NCBI RefSeq assembly: GCF_009746715.1
Contig: NZ_VRKW01000013.1
Coordinates: 43,182-107,181 of the forward strand
Source of the DNA: Ketobacter sp. MCCC 1A13808
GTDB taxonomy: Bacteria; Pseudomonadota; Gammaproteobacteria; Pseudomonadales; Ketobacteraceae
Length of the DNA stretch: 64,000 nucleotides
Direction: 5' to 3'
Positions 39,009 through 48,592 of the stretch are shown piece after piece. The translations under genes and the position numbers were made by a program. The notes under the pieces were generated by a model, which ran no database searches, had not been told where the DNA came from, and saw only the letters and a list, made by a program, of their open reading frames with translations. The stretch's first letter is position 1. Every line of letters begins with the position of its first letter.

Positions 39009-41375
39009 CTATTGCGAAAGCGCTTGCTTGACCTCGCGAATCAGCCCCTTCCAGTCACCCGGTTGCGGTTGTTGGAATAACCGAGCCTGCGGATACCAGG
39101 GAGTGCTACTGGATAAGGTTGGCCAATACCAGCTTGAGATGTCACCTTGCAGAACCCAAACCGGCTTGCCGAGTGCACCGGCAATATGTACTGCCGGACA
39201 ATCCACGCCGACGAGCAAATCCATCTGATCGATCAACAAGGCCAGATCAGCATAATCTTTTATTTTGCTCTCGACGTCATCAACCGGCAGCCGGGACAAA
39301 GTCGCGGTTAGCTCCGAATCATCACAGGAATGTAGGTTATAAAACTGGATGCCCGGCACAGTAAATACCGCCTGGAACACGTCAAAGGGGCACGCCACAT
39401 GACCATCGCCGTCTGCCCCCGGCTGAGGGGACCAGACCACGCCAACCTTACGCACGGGTGCAGGATCAAGCGCCGAATCAGCAGTTCGATCAGGGAGCCG
39501 TAACGCCTCTGTGTTTTTGCGTTTTTTTAGTGTCTCGATGTCAATATAAGGGAATAAGTCAGGAATCGTTTCAGGGGTGGTATTAAACAACAACGGCAGA
39601 CTGTCTATGGATACGTGCACATCATAATCTGCTACCGAAATCGAGCCAGGATGACGGATTTCGCTGACGCCGGGTATTACCGCTAACAAAGGTGCCAAAT
39701 CATCGCTACACAAAATCAGTAGCTTTGCGCATAAAGATCGCACCTTCGGCACATAACGGGCAAGCAGAATCCCGTGCCTGACGTCGTTTCCTTCGACATA
39801 CAGCAACACCGTTTTTTCGGCAACGGCTGCACCATCCCACCGCGGATTCGGAGACTGCAATACCGCTACCTGGCCTGTCTTCAGACGCCACTCATACTCG
39901 TCGAAACCCCGCTTATAATTACCGCTCTGCAGCAGCATGACAGCCAGACTGACATGGGCTGCTGCCAGGTCGGGCTGCCGCTCAATAGCTTTCCCGGCGG
40001 CGCGAATAGCTTCCCTTGGTTGTCGCAGGCGGCTGTAAAGATTGGCCAGGCTGTGATGTATCTTGGCTCGATCCGGCTCCTTTGCAAGCGCGCTCAACAA
40101 ACAGTCCAGCGACTCCTGCAGTGCACCTGTTTCGGCTAACGCAACACCCAGACTGTAAGTGGCATCGGGGTATCCGGGTTCACGGTTCAGAACCTCACGA
40201 AAGCAAGCCACGGCCTGCTCATAGTCGCCTTGGCGGAAACGCTCCAGTCCTCTTGTCATATAAGTCTGGGGGCGTTCTGCCAGCTCGGCTTCGCTCGGCA
40301 TAACGACCTCGGCCAATGCCTCATCCGGCAACACATAGGAAATACCCAACAGCGGATCGTTCCACTCCAGCATGTCGGGGAAGCGGGTGTGGTGCAGCAG
40401 CTGAACTGCAAATATTTCCTCTACGCCGGATTCAAAACGCAAAAATCCCAGAACTTCGCCGGTTTCAATATTCAGCACCCAGACACCACAGATGCGCTCG
40501 GCCAAATCAGCGACGATGGGTATACCACTGAACACGGCACTCTCGCGCACCTTAGACAAACCGATAAAAGCCAGAGGCCCGATAAAGTCGATGCCGCGGG
40601 TAAAACCAGGCAGCTTGGCCACGGTTTCCCAAGTGCCTTTAACGGTATCCACCGTAACCAGTGATCCTTGCCCCGACTCCAGCACCCACAATTTACCACG
40701 ATACCAACGGGGCGAATGAGGCATGGACAGACCGCGCAAAACGACTTTATTACTGGCTACATCCATCAAAATGCCACCGGATGCTTTGTTGCTCCGCCAA
40801 CCGGCGTGGGTATCGGTTTCACCCAACGCGGTGACATAACGAGGCTCGCCATCCACCATCGCCAGCCCGTTTAAATGACAGCGATCCTCGGGGGCAAGGG
40901 CAGAAATGAACGGTGGGCGCCAGCGGGGGTAAAAGCTGTGATCCACATCCAGCGTGCACAAGCAACCAAAGCGGGTGTTGACTAACCACAGCCGGTCGTC
41001 TTTTGCCCACGCCATTTCATGAATATCAATATCACCGGTGATGTGAATATGACGCGGCAGGTAGCAAGCGTCGTTTTTGCCCCGTGGTTCAAGCCGGGCG
41101 GCCACCGCCGGTACGTTGCGGTATTCCCAAACCGTGTTCGCACCTCCGATACCCAAGCGATTGCCCTTGACCGCAATACCCATGGGTTTTTCGAAATCCC
41201 GAAAGTGGGTATTTATCCCACCGGCAACTTCATCGTGACGTACCAGGATTACTTTACCGGCCTGATAGGTCGACACCACCAGACTAATGCCTAATTGCCT
41301 GAAGATCTCCGGCAGATTGGCGGTAAAGACGCTGCGTAACGGCGGGCCGCTCGGGTCCGCTGATGGGTTGGACAT
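39009..41375 (-). CDS. TIGR03032-TPR-glycosyltransferase-like fusion protein
   Basis: The 788-residue product joins three parts. The first (about 1-345) reads as TIGR03032: LGISLVVSTYQAGKVILVR, PRHIHITGDIDIHEMAW, LWLVNTRFGCL. The second (about 370-510) is TPR repeats (YEQAVACFREVLNREPGYPD). The third (about 540-788) has the GT9-like end seen in TPR proteins: DLLVGVDCPAVHIAGALGKP, then WYPQARLF. Such proteins are tied to surface glycan or glycoprotein work, but no substrate is known. The ATG at 41375 has AGGA at a good distance; that at 41384 is too close. Confidence 0.8.
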   Translation of the reverse strand: MSNPSADPSGPPLRSVFTANLPEIFRQLGISLVVSTYQAGKVILVRHDEVAGGINTHFRDFEKPMGIAVKGNRLGIGGANTVWEYRNVPAVAARLEPRGKNDACYLPRHIHITGDIDIHEMAWAKDDRLWLVNTRFGCLCTLDVDHSFYPRWRPPFISALAPEDRCHLNGLAMVDGEPRYVTALGETDTHAGWRSNKASGGILMDVASNKVVLRGLSMPHSPRWYRGKLWVLESGQGSLVTVDTVKGTWETVAKLPGFTRGIDFIGPLAFIGLSKVRESAVFSGIPIVADLAERICGVWVLNIETGEVLGFLRFESGVEEIFAVQLLHHTRFPDMLEWNDPLLGISYVLPDEALAEVVMPSEAELAERPQTYMTRGLERFRQGDYEQAVACFREVLNREPGYPDATYSLGVALAETGALQESLDCLLSALAKEPDRAKIHHSLANLYSRLRQPREAIRAAGKAIERQPDLAAAHVSLAVMLLQSGNYKRGFDEYEWRLKTGQVAVLQSPNPRWDGAAVAEKTVLLYVEGNDVRHGILLARYVPKVRSLCAKLLILCSDDLAPLLAVIPGVSEIRHPGSISVADYDVHVSIDSLPLLFNTTPETIPDLFPYIDIETLKKRKNTEALRLPDRTADSALDPAPVRKVGVVWSPQPGADGDGHVACPFDVFQAVFTVPGIQFYNLHSCDDSELTATLSRLPVDDVESKIKDYADLALLIDQMDLLVGVDCPAVHIAGALGKPVWVLQGDISSWYWPTLSSSTPWYPQARLFQQPQPGDWKGLIREVKQALSQ

Positions 41376-41422
41376 CAAAGTCATTCCTGTATTCAGTATC
41401 TCGGCTGTTGGGTCATGGTCAA

Positions 41423-43528
41423 TTAGGGCACTAACCCCGAATCCAGCCCAGGACGGCTTTGGCCCTCATCCAATGAACGGCATTGATCCAGCCCCGTGAT
41501 CGGATCGGCATTACTGTCCCTGGTGTAATCACCAGCGGCAATCTTCGGGCTGAAGGTATAACCGGCGGGTTTGACGAAGGCTAATTGATACTCCCCCGCC
41601 GGCAAATCGTCAAAACGATACGCGCCGTTGCTGTCGGTGGTCGTTGAAATGACCGTCGACGGATCACAACCTACCCGCACATTCACCGTGACCCCGGGCA
41701 GACCCGGCTCACCGGAATCCTGCTTGCCGTCCCCGTTCTCGTCGCGCCACACAAAATCCCCAATAAAACCGCTGCCATTTGCCGCGATTTCAGGTACCAA
41801 TCCGGCATCCAATGCCAAACGCTTTCGCCCTACACCCAGCGAGCGACACTGATCCAGCCCAGTTGCGGGATCGGCATTGCTGTCAATCCGATAGTCACCT
41901 GCTGCAATTAACGGACTGAACGTATAACCGGCTGGCTTCACAAATTCCAACTGATAATTTTGATCGGGCAAGCCCTCAAACCGAAACGCGCCACTGCTGT
42001 CCGTCACGGTCGTAAGTAACACTGCGGCATCGCAGTTCACCCGCAGATTGACCACGACTCCACCTAAACCAGGCTCTCCGACATCCTGCACGCCGTCGCC
42101 ATCGTCATCCCGCCACACAAAATCACCGATCACGCCACTGCCATTGTTGGGGCCGGTTGCTGCCTCACGTTCATACGCGCCCATATCACAGGTCGAAAGG
42201 CCATCCGCATTTCCATCCTGCGGTCTGGCTATGCCGCGCTGGTCGGTGTCGGGACAGGTCGCATTGTCGCCCTGATCAATAGCAGGACTGCCGTCTAGCA
42301 GCGCATGGGTCAATGTCGAACCACCGTTATCTTGCAAGGGGCCGAGAAGCGGGTCTACGCCGACGATGTTAGAACCCGAAGGGGTGTCCACGATATCCGC
42401 TGCACCCGGATTCTGGACCAAGGAATGATGGAGGGAATAAAGGGTATCACAAGACGATAGATCACTGCCCATATCCACTCCATTGCCTGCAATAATGGAG
42501 TTGCTGATGTTGAGCTCACTACGATCGCGCAAATCTGAACAGTTTACGCCGTGAGCGCCATTTCCGGTGATCGTGCTGGAGCTGATGCTCACGCTGGAAT
42601 TTAAAGAAGCTAACAATACACCGGCTTTGCCGTTCCCAGTGATCGTCGAATTTTCCAGGTTCAAACTCCCCCAACCTATATGGCTTACGCCGTTACCTTC
42701 ATTATCCACTATCACGCTGTCCTTAACGTCCAGATCGTTGTTCACAGTATCCCATTGCCCCCTGGAAAACAGGCCTATCGCATTACTTCTAATTTCACTT
42801 CTGACGGCCGTAATATCCAAATTAAAGCCAGCTACACCATAGCCTTGATTGCCGGAAATAATTACATCCTCAACGACTACTTCAGAGGGCCTCGCATACC
42901 TGGTGCTTTGTATCAGTATCCCGTGGCCGCCGTTTCCGGACAATTCCGAGTTACTGGCGTTCACACTAATATCGCCATTATAACCGTACATAAATATGGC
43001 CGATTCCACATTGCCGGAGAGGATACAGTCGTCGATGGTCACCGCAGGACGCACCATATATAAAGACGCGGAAATCGCGCGGGTGGCATGGGAAAGAGTC
43101 AGGCCGGCGAAGTGTAAATCCGGCTCAAGATTAACTGAGGAATTGCTGATGACAAAGATATCAGAACTGCCGCCCGCATCAATAGAAAGAACCCCCGAGC
43201 CCGGCCCGGTCACCGCAACCGAATCAACCAGCTCCAGCGGCCCCGAAGTCAGATTCAGCGTGCCGCTGACCGAAGCATCGAAGACGATCTCGTCTGCACC
43301 CGGGTTCCCGTTAGTATCGAGCACCGCTTGCCGCAGGCTACCTGGGCCTGCGTCGTTGATATTGGTCACTTGGAAGGTCGCTGCGTTAGCAAACCCGGGG
43401 GCCGCCAGAATGCATGCAAGCCCTGTCGCAGGCGCCACGTTTCTGACGGTACGCCTGAGGCTAGCAGCAACGGCAGCCGCTAGAGGATGGATTGAAAATA
43501 GAGAGCTGTTAACACGCCGTCTGGCCAT
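41423..43528 (-). CDS. Secreted beta-helix protein with SdrD-B-like repeats (copy 1)
   Basis: The product (about 700 residues) has a long signal region (SLRRTVRNVAPATGLACIL, cleavage near FANA), a choice-of-anchor-Q opening (TNINDAGPGSLRQAVLD), a right-handed parallel beta-helix (SNSELSGNGGHGILIQS and many similar turns) and two C-terminal SdrD-B/Cna-B modules, each GDFVWRDxxGDGxQDxGEPG with calcium-binding Asp. It ends in GLDSGLVP. It probably sits outside the cell. The start with AAGGA upstream is at 43528. It lies 76 bases behind its paralogue. Confidence 0.85.
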   Translation of the reverse strand: MARRRVNSSLFSIHPLAAAVAASLRRTVRNVAPATGLACILAAPGFANAATFQVTNINDAGPGSLRQAVLDTNGNPGADEIVFDASVSGTLNLTSGPLELVDSVAVTGPGSGVLSIDAGGSSDIFVISNSSVNLEPDLHFAGLTLSHATRAISASLYMVRPAVTIDDCILSGNVESAIFMYGYNGDISVNASNSELSGNGGHGILIQSTRYARPSEVVVEDVIISGNQGYGVAGFNLDITAVRSEIRSNAIGLFSRGQWDTVNNDLDVKDSVIVDNEGNGVSHIGWGSLNLENSTITGNGKAGVLLASLNSSVSISSSTITGNGAHGVNCSDLRDRSELNISNSIIAGNGVDMGSDLSSCDTLYSLHHSLVQNPGAADIVDTPSGSNIVGVDPLLGPLQDNGGSTLTHALLDGSPAIDQGDNATCPDTDQRGIARPQDGNADGLSTCDMGAYEREAATGPNNGSGVIGDFVWRDDDGDGVQDVGEPGLGGVVVNLRVNCDAAVLLTTVTDSSGAFRFEGLPDQNYQLEFVKPAGYTFSPLIAAGDYRIDSNADPATGLDQCRSLGVGRKRLALDAGLVPEIAANGSGFIGDFVWRDENGDGKQDSGEPGLPGVTVNVRVGCDPSTVISTTTDSNGAYRFDDLPAGEYQLAFVKPAGYTFSPKIAAGDYTRDSNADPITGLDQCRSLDEGQSRPGLDSGLVP

Positions 43529-43604
43529 GAAAAACATCCTTAAATTTATGGGTTAGCAAACAGATTACGAGGTCTGCATGACAACTGCGTTTCCCTCGCA
43601 CCAG

Positions 43605-45860
43605 TCAGGGTACCAGCCCTGCATCCAGCCCCGAGCGCGTTTGGCCCTCCGCCAGCGAACGGCATTGGTCCAAGCCGGAGGCAGGATCGGCGTTGCTGTC
43701 TTGGGTGTAGTCTTCAGCTGCAATCAATGGGCTGAAGGTATAGCCCGCTGGTTGCACGAACTCCAACTGATAGCGGCCTACCGATAACCCGGAGAAACGG
43801 AACGCACCGTTGCTGTCTGTCGTGGTGGACAACAATGTCGCGGGGTCACAACCCACTAGCAAGTTTACGGTGACACCTGGCACACCCGGTTCACCAGGAT
43901 CCTGTTTGCCGTCGCCGTTAACGTCGCGCCAGACTAAATCCCCAATTGCACCGCTGCCACTGTTGCTGCCACCTCCCATCGAATCGGGAATCAAGCCCGC
44001 ATCCAGTGCCGGGCGGATCAACCCTTCCCTGACAGACCGGCAGCGATCCAGCCCGGTCTCAGGATCGGCATTACTATCCAATAAATAATTGCCCGCAGCG
44101 ACGGCAGGACTGAATCTATACCCAACCGGTTTCACAAATTGCAGCTGATAGTTACCAGTGGCTAACCCGTCAAAACGGTACGCGCCATTGCTATCGGTCA
44201 CCGTTGTCAAAAGCTGACCGGGATCGCAGTTCACTTGCAGGTTAACTACAACACCAGCCAAGCCCGGCTCTTCAGGGTCTTGCACACCATCCCCGTCATC
44301 GTCCCGCCAAACAAAATCACCCATAAAGCCGCGGCCATTGTTAGCGCCGGTTCCCGCTGCCGCTTCATAGGCCCCCATATCACAGATCGCAAGGCGGTCT
44401 GCATTTCCGTCCTGGGGTCTGGTTACGCCGCGCTGATCGGTTTCGGGACAAGTAGCATCTTCACCTTGATCAATTGCCGGACTGCCAACAAGCAACGCAT
44501 GGGTCAGGGTCGATCCGCCATTATCCTGCAAGGGGCCAAGCAAAGGATCTTCACCGATAATATTGCTGCCTGGAGCGGACTCGAAGACACGGCTGTCACC
44601 CGGTTGCTGGATTAAGGAATGATGAACGGTAAACGCCCCCTCCCCGGAAAGATCCGTTCCGCCGCTTGAGCCATTACCTGCAATAATGGAATTGCTGACC
44701 TCCAGTGCACTCTCTATACCGTCGCCATAAACACCTCCGGAGCCATTACCGGTGATGGTGCTGTTCTGGATCGACGCATTGCCTTGATAGCTATAAAAAC
44801 GTACGCCAAAGCCATTGCGATTCTGAGAGAGAGTGGAATTAGCAATGGTTAACTCGTTGTCACGTATACCAAAATCCACTCCCCCTTCACCGTTGTCCGA
44901 GATCGTGCTGGCACGGATGGTGGCAGAGACGAAAAAATTACTGGCTACCACACCAGCCCCGCCACTACCGGTTATGGAGGAACGCTCAAGATTCAGATGA
45001 TCCGAATGGCCAAGAACGACACCCTCCTCTTCGCTATCGGCAATTATCGTGTCCGTAATATTGAAACCGCCGCCAAAATAATTCCGGGCAGCACCACCCA
45101 ACAAGCCGATTGAATTGCCCCTGATTTCGCTGTTGGATATTTTTACTCCGGCGCCTGAGTTGTCAACGCCTGCCCCGCCGTTATCTAACAGTGCGACACC
45201 TTCTAGCACGGCTCCATTCCCACCCGAATAGGGGCTACCTGCAACACTGATCGCGTCGCTGCCGTTTTTTGACAGTGTGGAATTACTGACGCGCAACATA
45301 CTTTCTGCAAAATAACTGGATACGCTGACGCCATTCTCCACACTGCCTGATATGGTGCTGTCGGTCACCGTCACAGCAAGATCCATGAAACCGACCTCTG
45401 CAAGAATAGCGGTGGTCGCGTTACTCAGGGTCAGATCGGATACGCTCACCTCAATCGCACTAACCGGTGCTGAATCACTGACGACAAATATTTCAGAGCT
45501 GCCACCGGCATCGACGGTCAATAGCGCTTGGCCCGGTCCTTTGACCGAGACAGAATCAAGCAACTCAAGCGGGCCCGAAACCAGATTCAACGTACCGCTG
45601 ACTGAGCTATCAAAACTAATTTGGTCTGTCCCGGCGTTCTCATTGGCATCGACCACGGCCTGACGTAAACTCCCCGGCCCGGCGTCGTTGGTATTAATGA
45701 CCTGGTAGGTGGCCGCCATACCTGGGGTGGCCAGGATGAGTGCCAGTCCGGTCGCCGGAACCGTTCTTTTAACGGTGCGCCTAAGGCAAGACGCGACTGC
45801 GGCCGCCAGCGGGCGGATAGTGAGTGAAGAATTTTGGGTGCTTACAATCCAGTTTGTCAT
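43605..45860 (-). CDS. Secreted beta-helix protein with SdrD-B-like repeats (copy 2)
   Basis: The 751-residue product has the same parts as its neighbour in the same order: signal region (CLRRTVKRTVPATGLALIL), NTNDAGPGSLRQAVVDANE, a longer beta-helix, the DQRGVTRPQDGNADRL block, and two SdrD-B-like modules (GDFVWRDDDGDGVQDPEEPG, GDLVWRDVNGDGKQDPGEPG). It ends in GLDAGLVP. The pair arose by tandem duplication. GGGGA precedes the ATG. No anchor or secretion gene is adjacent. Confidence 0.85.
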   Translation of the reverse strand: MTNWIVSTQNSSLTIRPLAAAVASCLRRTVKRTVPATGLALILATPGMAATYQVINTNDAGPGSLRQAVVDANENAGTDQISFDSSVSGTLNLVSGPLELLDSVSVKGPGQALLTVDAGGSSEIFVVSDSAPVSAIEVSVSDLTLSNATTAILAEVGFMDLAVTVTDSTISGSVENGVSVSSYFAESMLRVSNSTLSKNGSDAISVAGSPYSGGNGAVLEGVALLDNGGAGVDNSGAGVKISNSEIRGNSIGLLGGAARNYFGGGFNITDTIIADSEEEGVVLGHSDHLNLERSSITGSGGAGVVASNFFVSATIRASTISDNGEGGVDFGIRDNELTIANSTLSQNRNGFGVRFYSYQGNASIQNSTITGNGSGGVYGDGIESALEVSNSIIAGNGSSGGTDLSGEGAFTVHHSLIQQPGDSRVFESAPGSNIIGEDPLLGPLQDNGGSTLTHALLVGSPAIDQGEDATCPETDQRGVTRPQDGNADRLAICDMGAYEAAAGTGANNGRGFMGDFVWRDDDGDGVQDPEEPGLAGVVVNLQVNCDPGQLLTTVTDSNGAYRFDGLATGNYQLQFVKPVGYRFSPAVAAGNYLLDSNADPETGLDRCRSVREGLIRPALDAGLIPDSMGGGSNSGSGAIGDLVWRDVNGDGKQDPGEPGVPGVTVNLLVGCDPATLLSTTTDSNGAFRFSGLSVGRYQLEFVQPAGYTFSPLIAAEDYTQDSNADPASGLDQCRSLAEGQTRSGLDAGLVP

Positions 45861-46266
45861 ATGTTCCCCTTTTTTTTATCGTGCACAATGCCCCTGTCGC
45901 CGGATAGGTGATGACGAATGATTGATTTTTCTTTGGAGCTTACCAAAGGAACTTAACAGATGACTAAAATAAAACGCAAAACATATAGACAATCAATGCC
46001 CAAAAAACCCTACCAAAAAGACGATAACGTTGAGTATCCCGCTCGAATAACCTCGAAACCAAGGTAACTCTATTTGTGCCGCTCGGGCTGGCTGCAATTC
46101 AACCAATCTGGACAGCATTACGAGACCTGGAAAATCCGTAGCGCATTGCTAGATGGGGGTAAAATTTACAGGCCGGGTACGCCCCCGGCGTTAGAATAGT
46201 CGGGAAAGTGAGAACAACAAGACTGTTAACCAGGTGATATCGTCGGATTCGCTAACTCAGCCGCCA
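45861..46266. other. Intergenic region upstream of beta-helix copy 2
   Basis: The 406 bases hold the leftward promoter of the beta-helix pair. A GCCGGG/CCCGGC dyad (46172-46189) could end the glutathione peroxidase transcript but lacks a strong T-run. A very short open frame is listed separately. Confidence 0.4.
45960..46067 (+). CDS. Possible 35-residue basic peptide
   Basis: An ATG at 45960 with AAAGGA about nine bases upstream opens 35 codons ending in TAA at 46067. The peptide is lysine-rich (MTKIKRKTYRQSMPKKPYQK at the start). No family is recognised, and chance is a real possibility. Confidence 0.2.
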   Translation: MTKIKRKTYRQSMPKKPYQKDDNVEYPARITSKPR

Positions 46267-46827
46267 TTATCGCAATAGTGCTGCAAGGTCTGACTCCAGT
46301 TCACTTGCCATAGGTGTAACTGAAGAATCGTAATGGGTCACGGTTTTCAAATCCGCACTGACAAGGTATTTGTTGAAGTTCCAGGCAGGTGATTCGCCCG
46401 TTTTGGCAATGAGCTGTTTAAACAACGGATTCACCTGCTCCCCTTTTACCGAACTTTCAGAGACCATGGGAAAGGTGACTCCATAATTGATGTAACATAC
46501 CTCCGCTACTTCTTCCTCGTCCGCCAACTCTTGTTTAAAGTCGTTCGATGGAAAACCAATGACAACCAAACCTTGATCTTTGTACTTCTGGTAGAGGGAT
46601 TCCAGTTCTTTAAACTGGGGAGTGAAGCCACACCGGCTAGCGGTGTTCACAACCAACAACGTTTTTCCGGAAAAGCGCTCACAAAAATTGATCGTCTCAT
46701 CAGAACGCAATTTTTGTGGTTCGAAGTCCAATAAATTATCGCACATCGCGACGCTGTTTGAAGAGGCACCGAGCAGGCAGAGAACGGCAACCCCGGGGAA
46801 TATTGATTTCACTATCCGAATGTTCAC
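46267..46827 (-). CDS. Glutathione peroxidase family protein, secreted form
   Basis: The 186-residue product has a signal-like N-terminus (ending near NSVAM) and the GPx fold: LLVVNTASRCGFTPQFKELE with the peroxidatic Cys (about residue 63), VVIGFPSNDFKQE and SPAWNFNKYLV with the conserved Trp. It uses Cys rather than selenocysteine. Such proteins reduce peroxides with thioredoxin or glutathione; the signal suggests the periplasm. Confidence 0.88.
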   Translation of the reverse strand: MNIRIVKSIFPGVAVLCLLGASSNSVAMCDNLLDFEPQKLRSDETINFCERFSGKTLLVVNTASRCGFTPQFKELESLYQKYKDQGLVVIGFPSNDFKQELADEEEVAEVCYINYGVTFPMVSESSVKGEQVNPLFKQLIAKTGESPAWNFNKYLVSADLKTVTHYDSSVTPMASELESDLAALLR

Positions 46828-47079
46828 CTAATTCTCCCAAGTTTCATGACAGATAAAATTGATCATACTATAAACCCAATATGGCGCTTTAGATAGGCTA
46901 CCAATACAAAGCGCTAATAAATCCGAATATGCCAACCGAGTCAAAGAATAGAAATCACACACGGTTAATATATAACCCTTTACCAGCTAAACACATGAAC
47001 CCATCGCGCTTCAACTGCTTCGTTCAACAGCACAACGGCAAACACTGCATTAAAGGAAAGATTAAAAAAGGATACGGAT

Positions 47080-48561
47080 ATGACCAGTGATTACTTTCAT
47101 ACATTGAAAAAAAGTGCGCTTACTTTGGGGGTCGCAATTGCGTCGGCAAGCGCTGCATTGCCAACCTATGCTTCGATCGCTATTTTCAATGAGAAAACCG
47201 GAGAGCTGTTGGAATCGTCAACTAGTAACGAAGTCTCAATGGTTTATGCTAATGCGCTTCGTATAAAGGTAAATCCAGCTGTCAGCAGCGACAAATTACG
47301 CCTGGAACCACAAAACACAGAATGCGGTAGCGCAACCCAAACCGATGAGCGGCCGCCATTTGAATTCACGATCAATCCTATGTCCGCTACCAGCATTTGC
47401 AAATTCAAAATAGTCAGCTGGAAAAACCCGTGGCGATGGACCGGTCAGCAAGACTATTACATTTCATTTGAACAAGCAGACCCGGTGACCCCGGATGACC
47501 CAGTGGTTCCTGTTGACCCGGTAGACCCAAGTGAACCGGCGGACCCAAGTGAACCCGTTGATAATACACACCCAACAGACAAAGTGGTTTGGACAATAGG
47601 CAGTAACGGCAAATCGGACTACGTGGTGGGCGACACCGTTCCCCGGAGCAATCATGGCAACAGAATCTATTGTACCGTTAGCCACTTCTCCTATGACGAT
47701 CCGATCATTTATCCCGGTCAACCTGGCAAAGCCCATCTGCACATGTTTATGGGCAACACGGAAACAGACGCCTACTCAAATCAGGACAGCATCCCCACAA
47801 GCGGAAAAAGCTCCTGTTTAGGTGGCACAAATTACCGATCCGGTTTATGGATACCCGCGCTCTTCAATGATAAGGATGAAGCAGTTGTCCCTAGTTCTAC
47901 GTTTATCTACTACAAGACATTTATGGCGGGTAACGCATACAACCTATTGCAAGTGGTGCCCCAGGGTTTAGAAGTATTGGCCTCGAAAATGACACTTAAT
48001 GGAAGTGACTCCCATTTTAAAATTAACCGGGGAACAAAAGACGGTAAACCCAATTACAACTTGATAATGCACTTCCCCTCCTGTGTTGCGACCACGAATG
48101 GTACCCGCAAGGGAAATCCGATACTCAGCTATCGCGACATGCCCGGCAAAGCTGCATCCGTTGTCAATTCACATGTTGCCTACCCGGGCGGTCCCAGCAG
48201 CAATGAGGTAGAATGCCCTTCAAGTCACCCTTACCGCTTCCCAACGCCCCAACTCATTATCAACTTCGATGCTAATGCTGTGGGCAACAACCCCTACCTC
48301 GCATCCGATGCAATGAATAATGCAGCGCCTATGAGCACTCTGCATGCTGATTATATTTTTGGCATGGACGAGTCAGTCAACGAACAGGTGCTAAAGTGCG
48401 CCAAAGAATCGAGAACCTGTAACTTCGGCAGTGTTGGTGCGTTACCCGAACGCTTTTTTTCAGAAGACGGAACGCAACTCTATCGCTATAACACGCTCCT
48501 GCCAGAAATCGACAGAACACCTTTTGGCTCATCATTAAAACCAATGAAAATGAATCCATGA
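47080..48561 (+). CDS. DUF1996 domain-containing secreted protein
   Basis: The 493-residue product has a signal peptide (cleavage near LPTYAS), a small N-terminal beta domain (to about 130), a Pro/Asp/Val-rich linker (about 133-166, with repeated DPSEP), then DUF1996: VSHFSYDDPIIYPGQPG, HLHMFMGNTETDAYS, GTNYRSGLWIPALF, SCVATTNGTRKGNP. DUF1996 is often found in secreted proteins with carbohydrate links, but has no assigned activity. It starts a rightward run with the GH114 and SLT-like genes (31-base gap to the next). Confidence 0.85.
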   Translation: MTSDYFHTLKKSALTLGVAIASASAALPTYASIAIFNEKTGELLESSTSNEVSMVYANALRIKVNPAVSSDKLRLEPQNTECGSATQTDERPPFEFTINPMSATSICKFKIVSWKNPWRWTGQQDYYISFEQADPVTPDDPVVPVDPVDPSEPADPSEPVDNTHPTDKVVWTIGSNGKSDYVVGDTVPRSNHGNRIYCTVSHFSYDDPIIYPGQPGKAHLHMFMGNTETDAYSNQDSIPTSGKSSCLGGTNYRSGLWIPALFNDKDEAVVPSSTFIYYKTFMAGNAYNLLQVVPQGLEVLASKMTLNGSDSHFKINRGTKDGKPNYNLIMHFPSCVATTNGTRKGNPILSYRDMPGKAASVVNSHVAYPGGPSSNEVECPSSHPYRFPTPQLIINFDANAVGNNPYLASDAMNNAAPMSTLHADYIFGMDESVNEQVLKCAKESRTCNFGSVGALPERFFSEDGTQLYRYNTLLPEIDRTPFGSSLKPMKMNP

Positions 48562-48592
48562 TCTGGCTGATCAGGTTTTTGGGGGAAAGACT

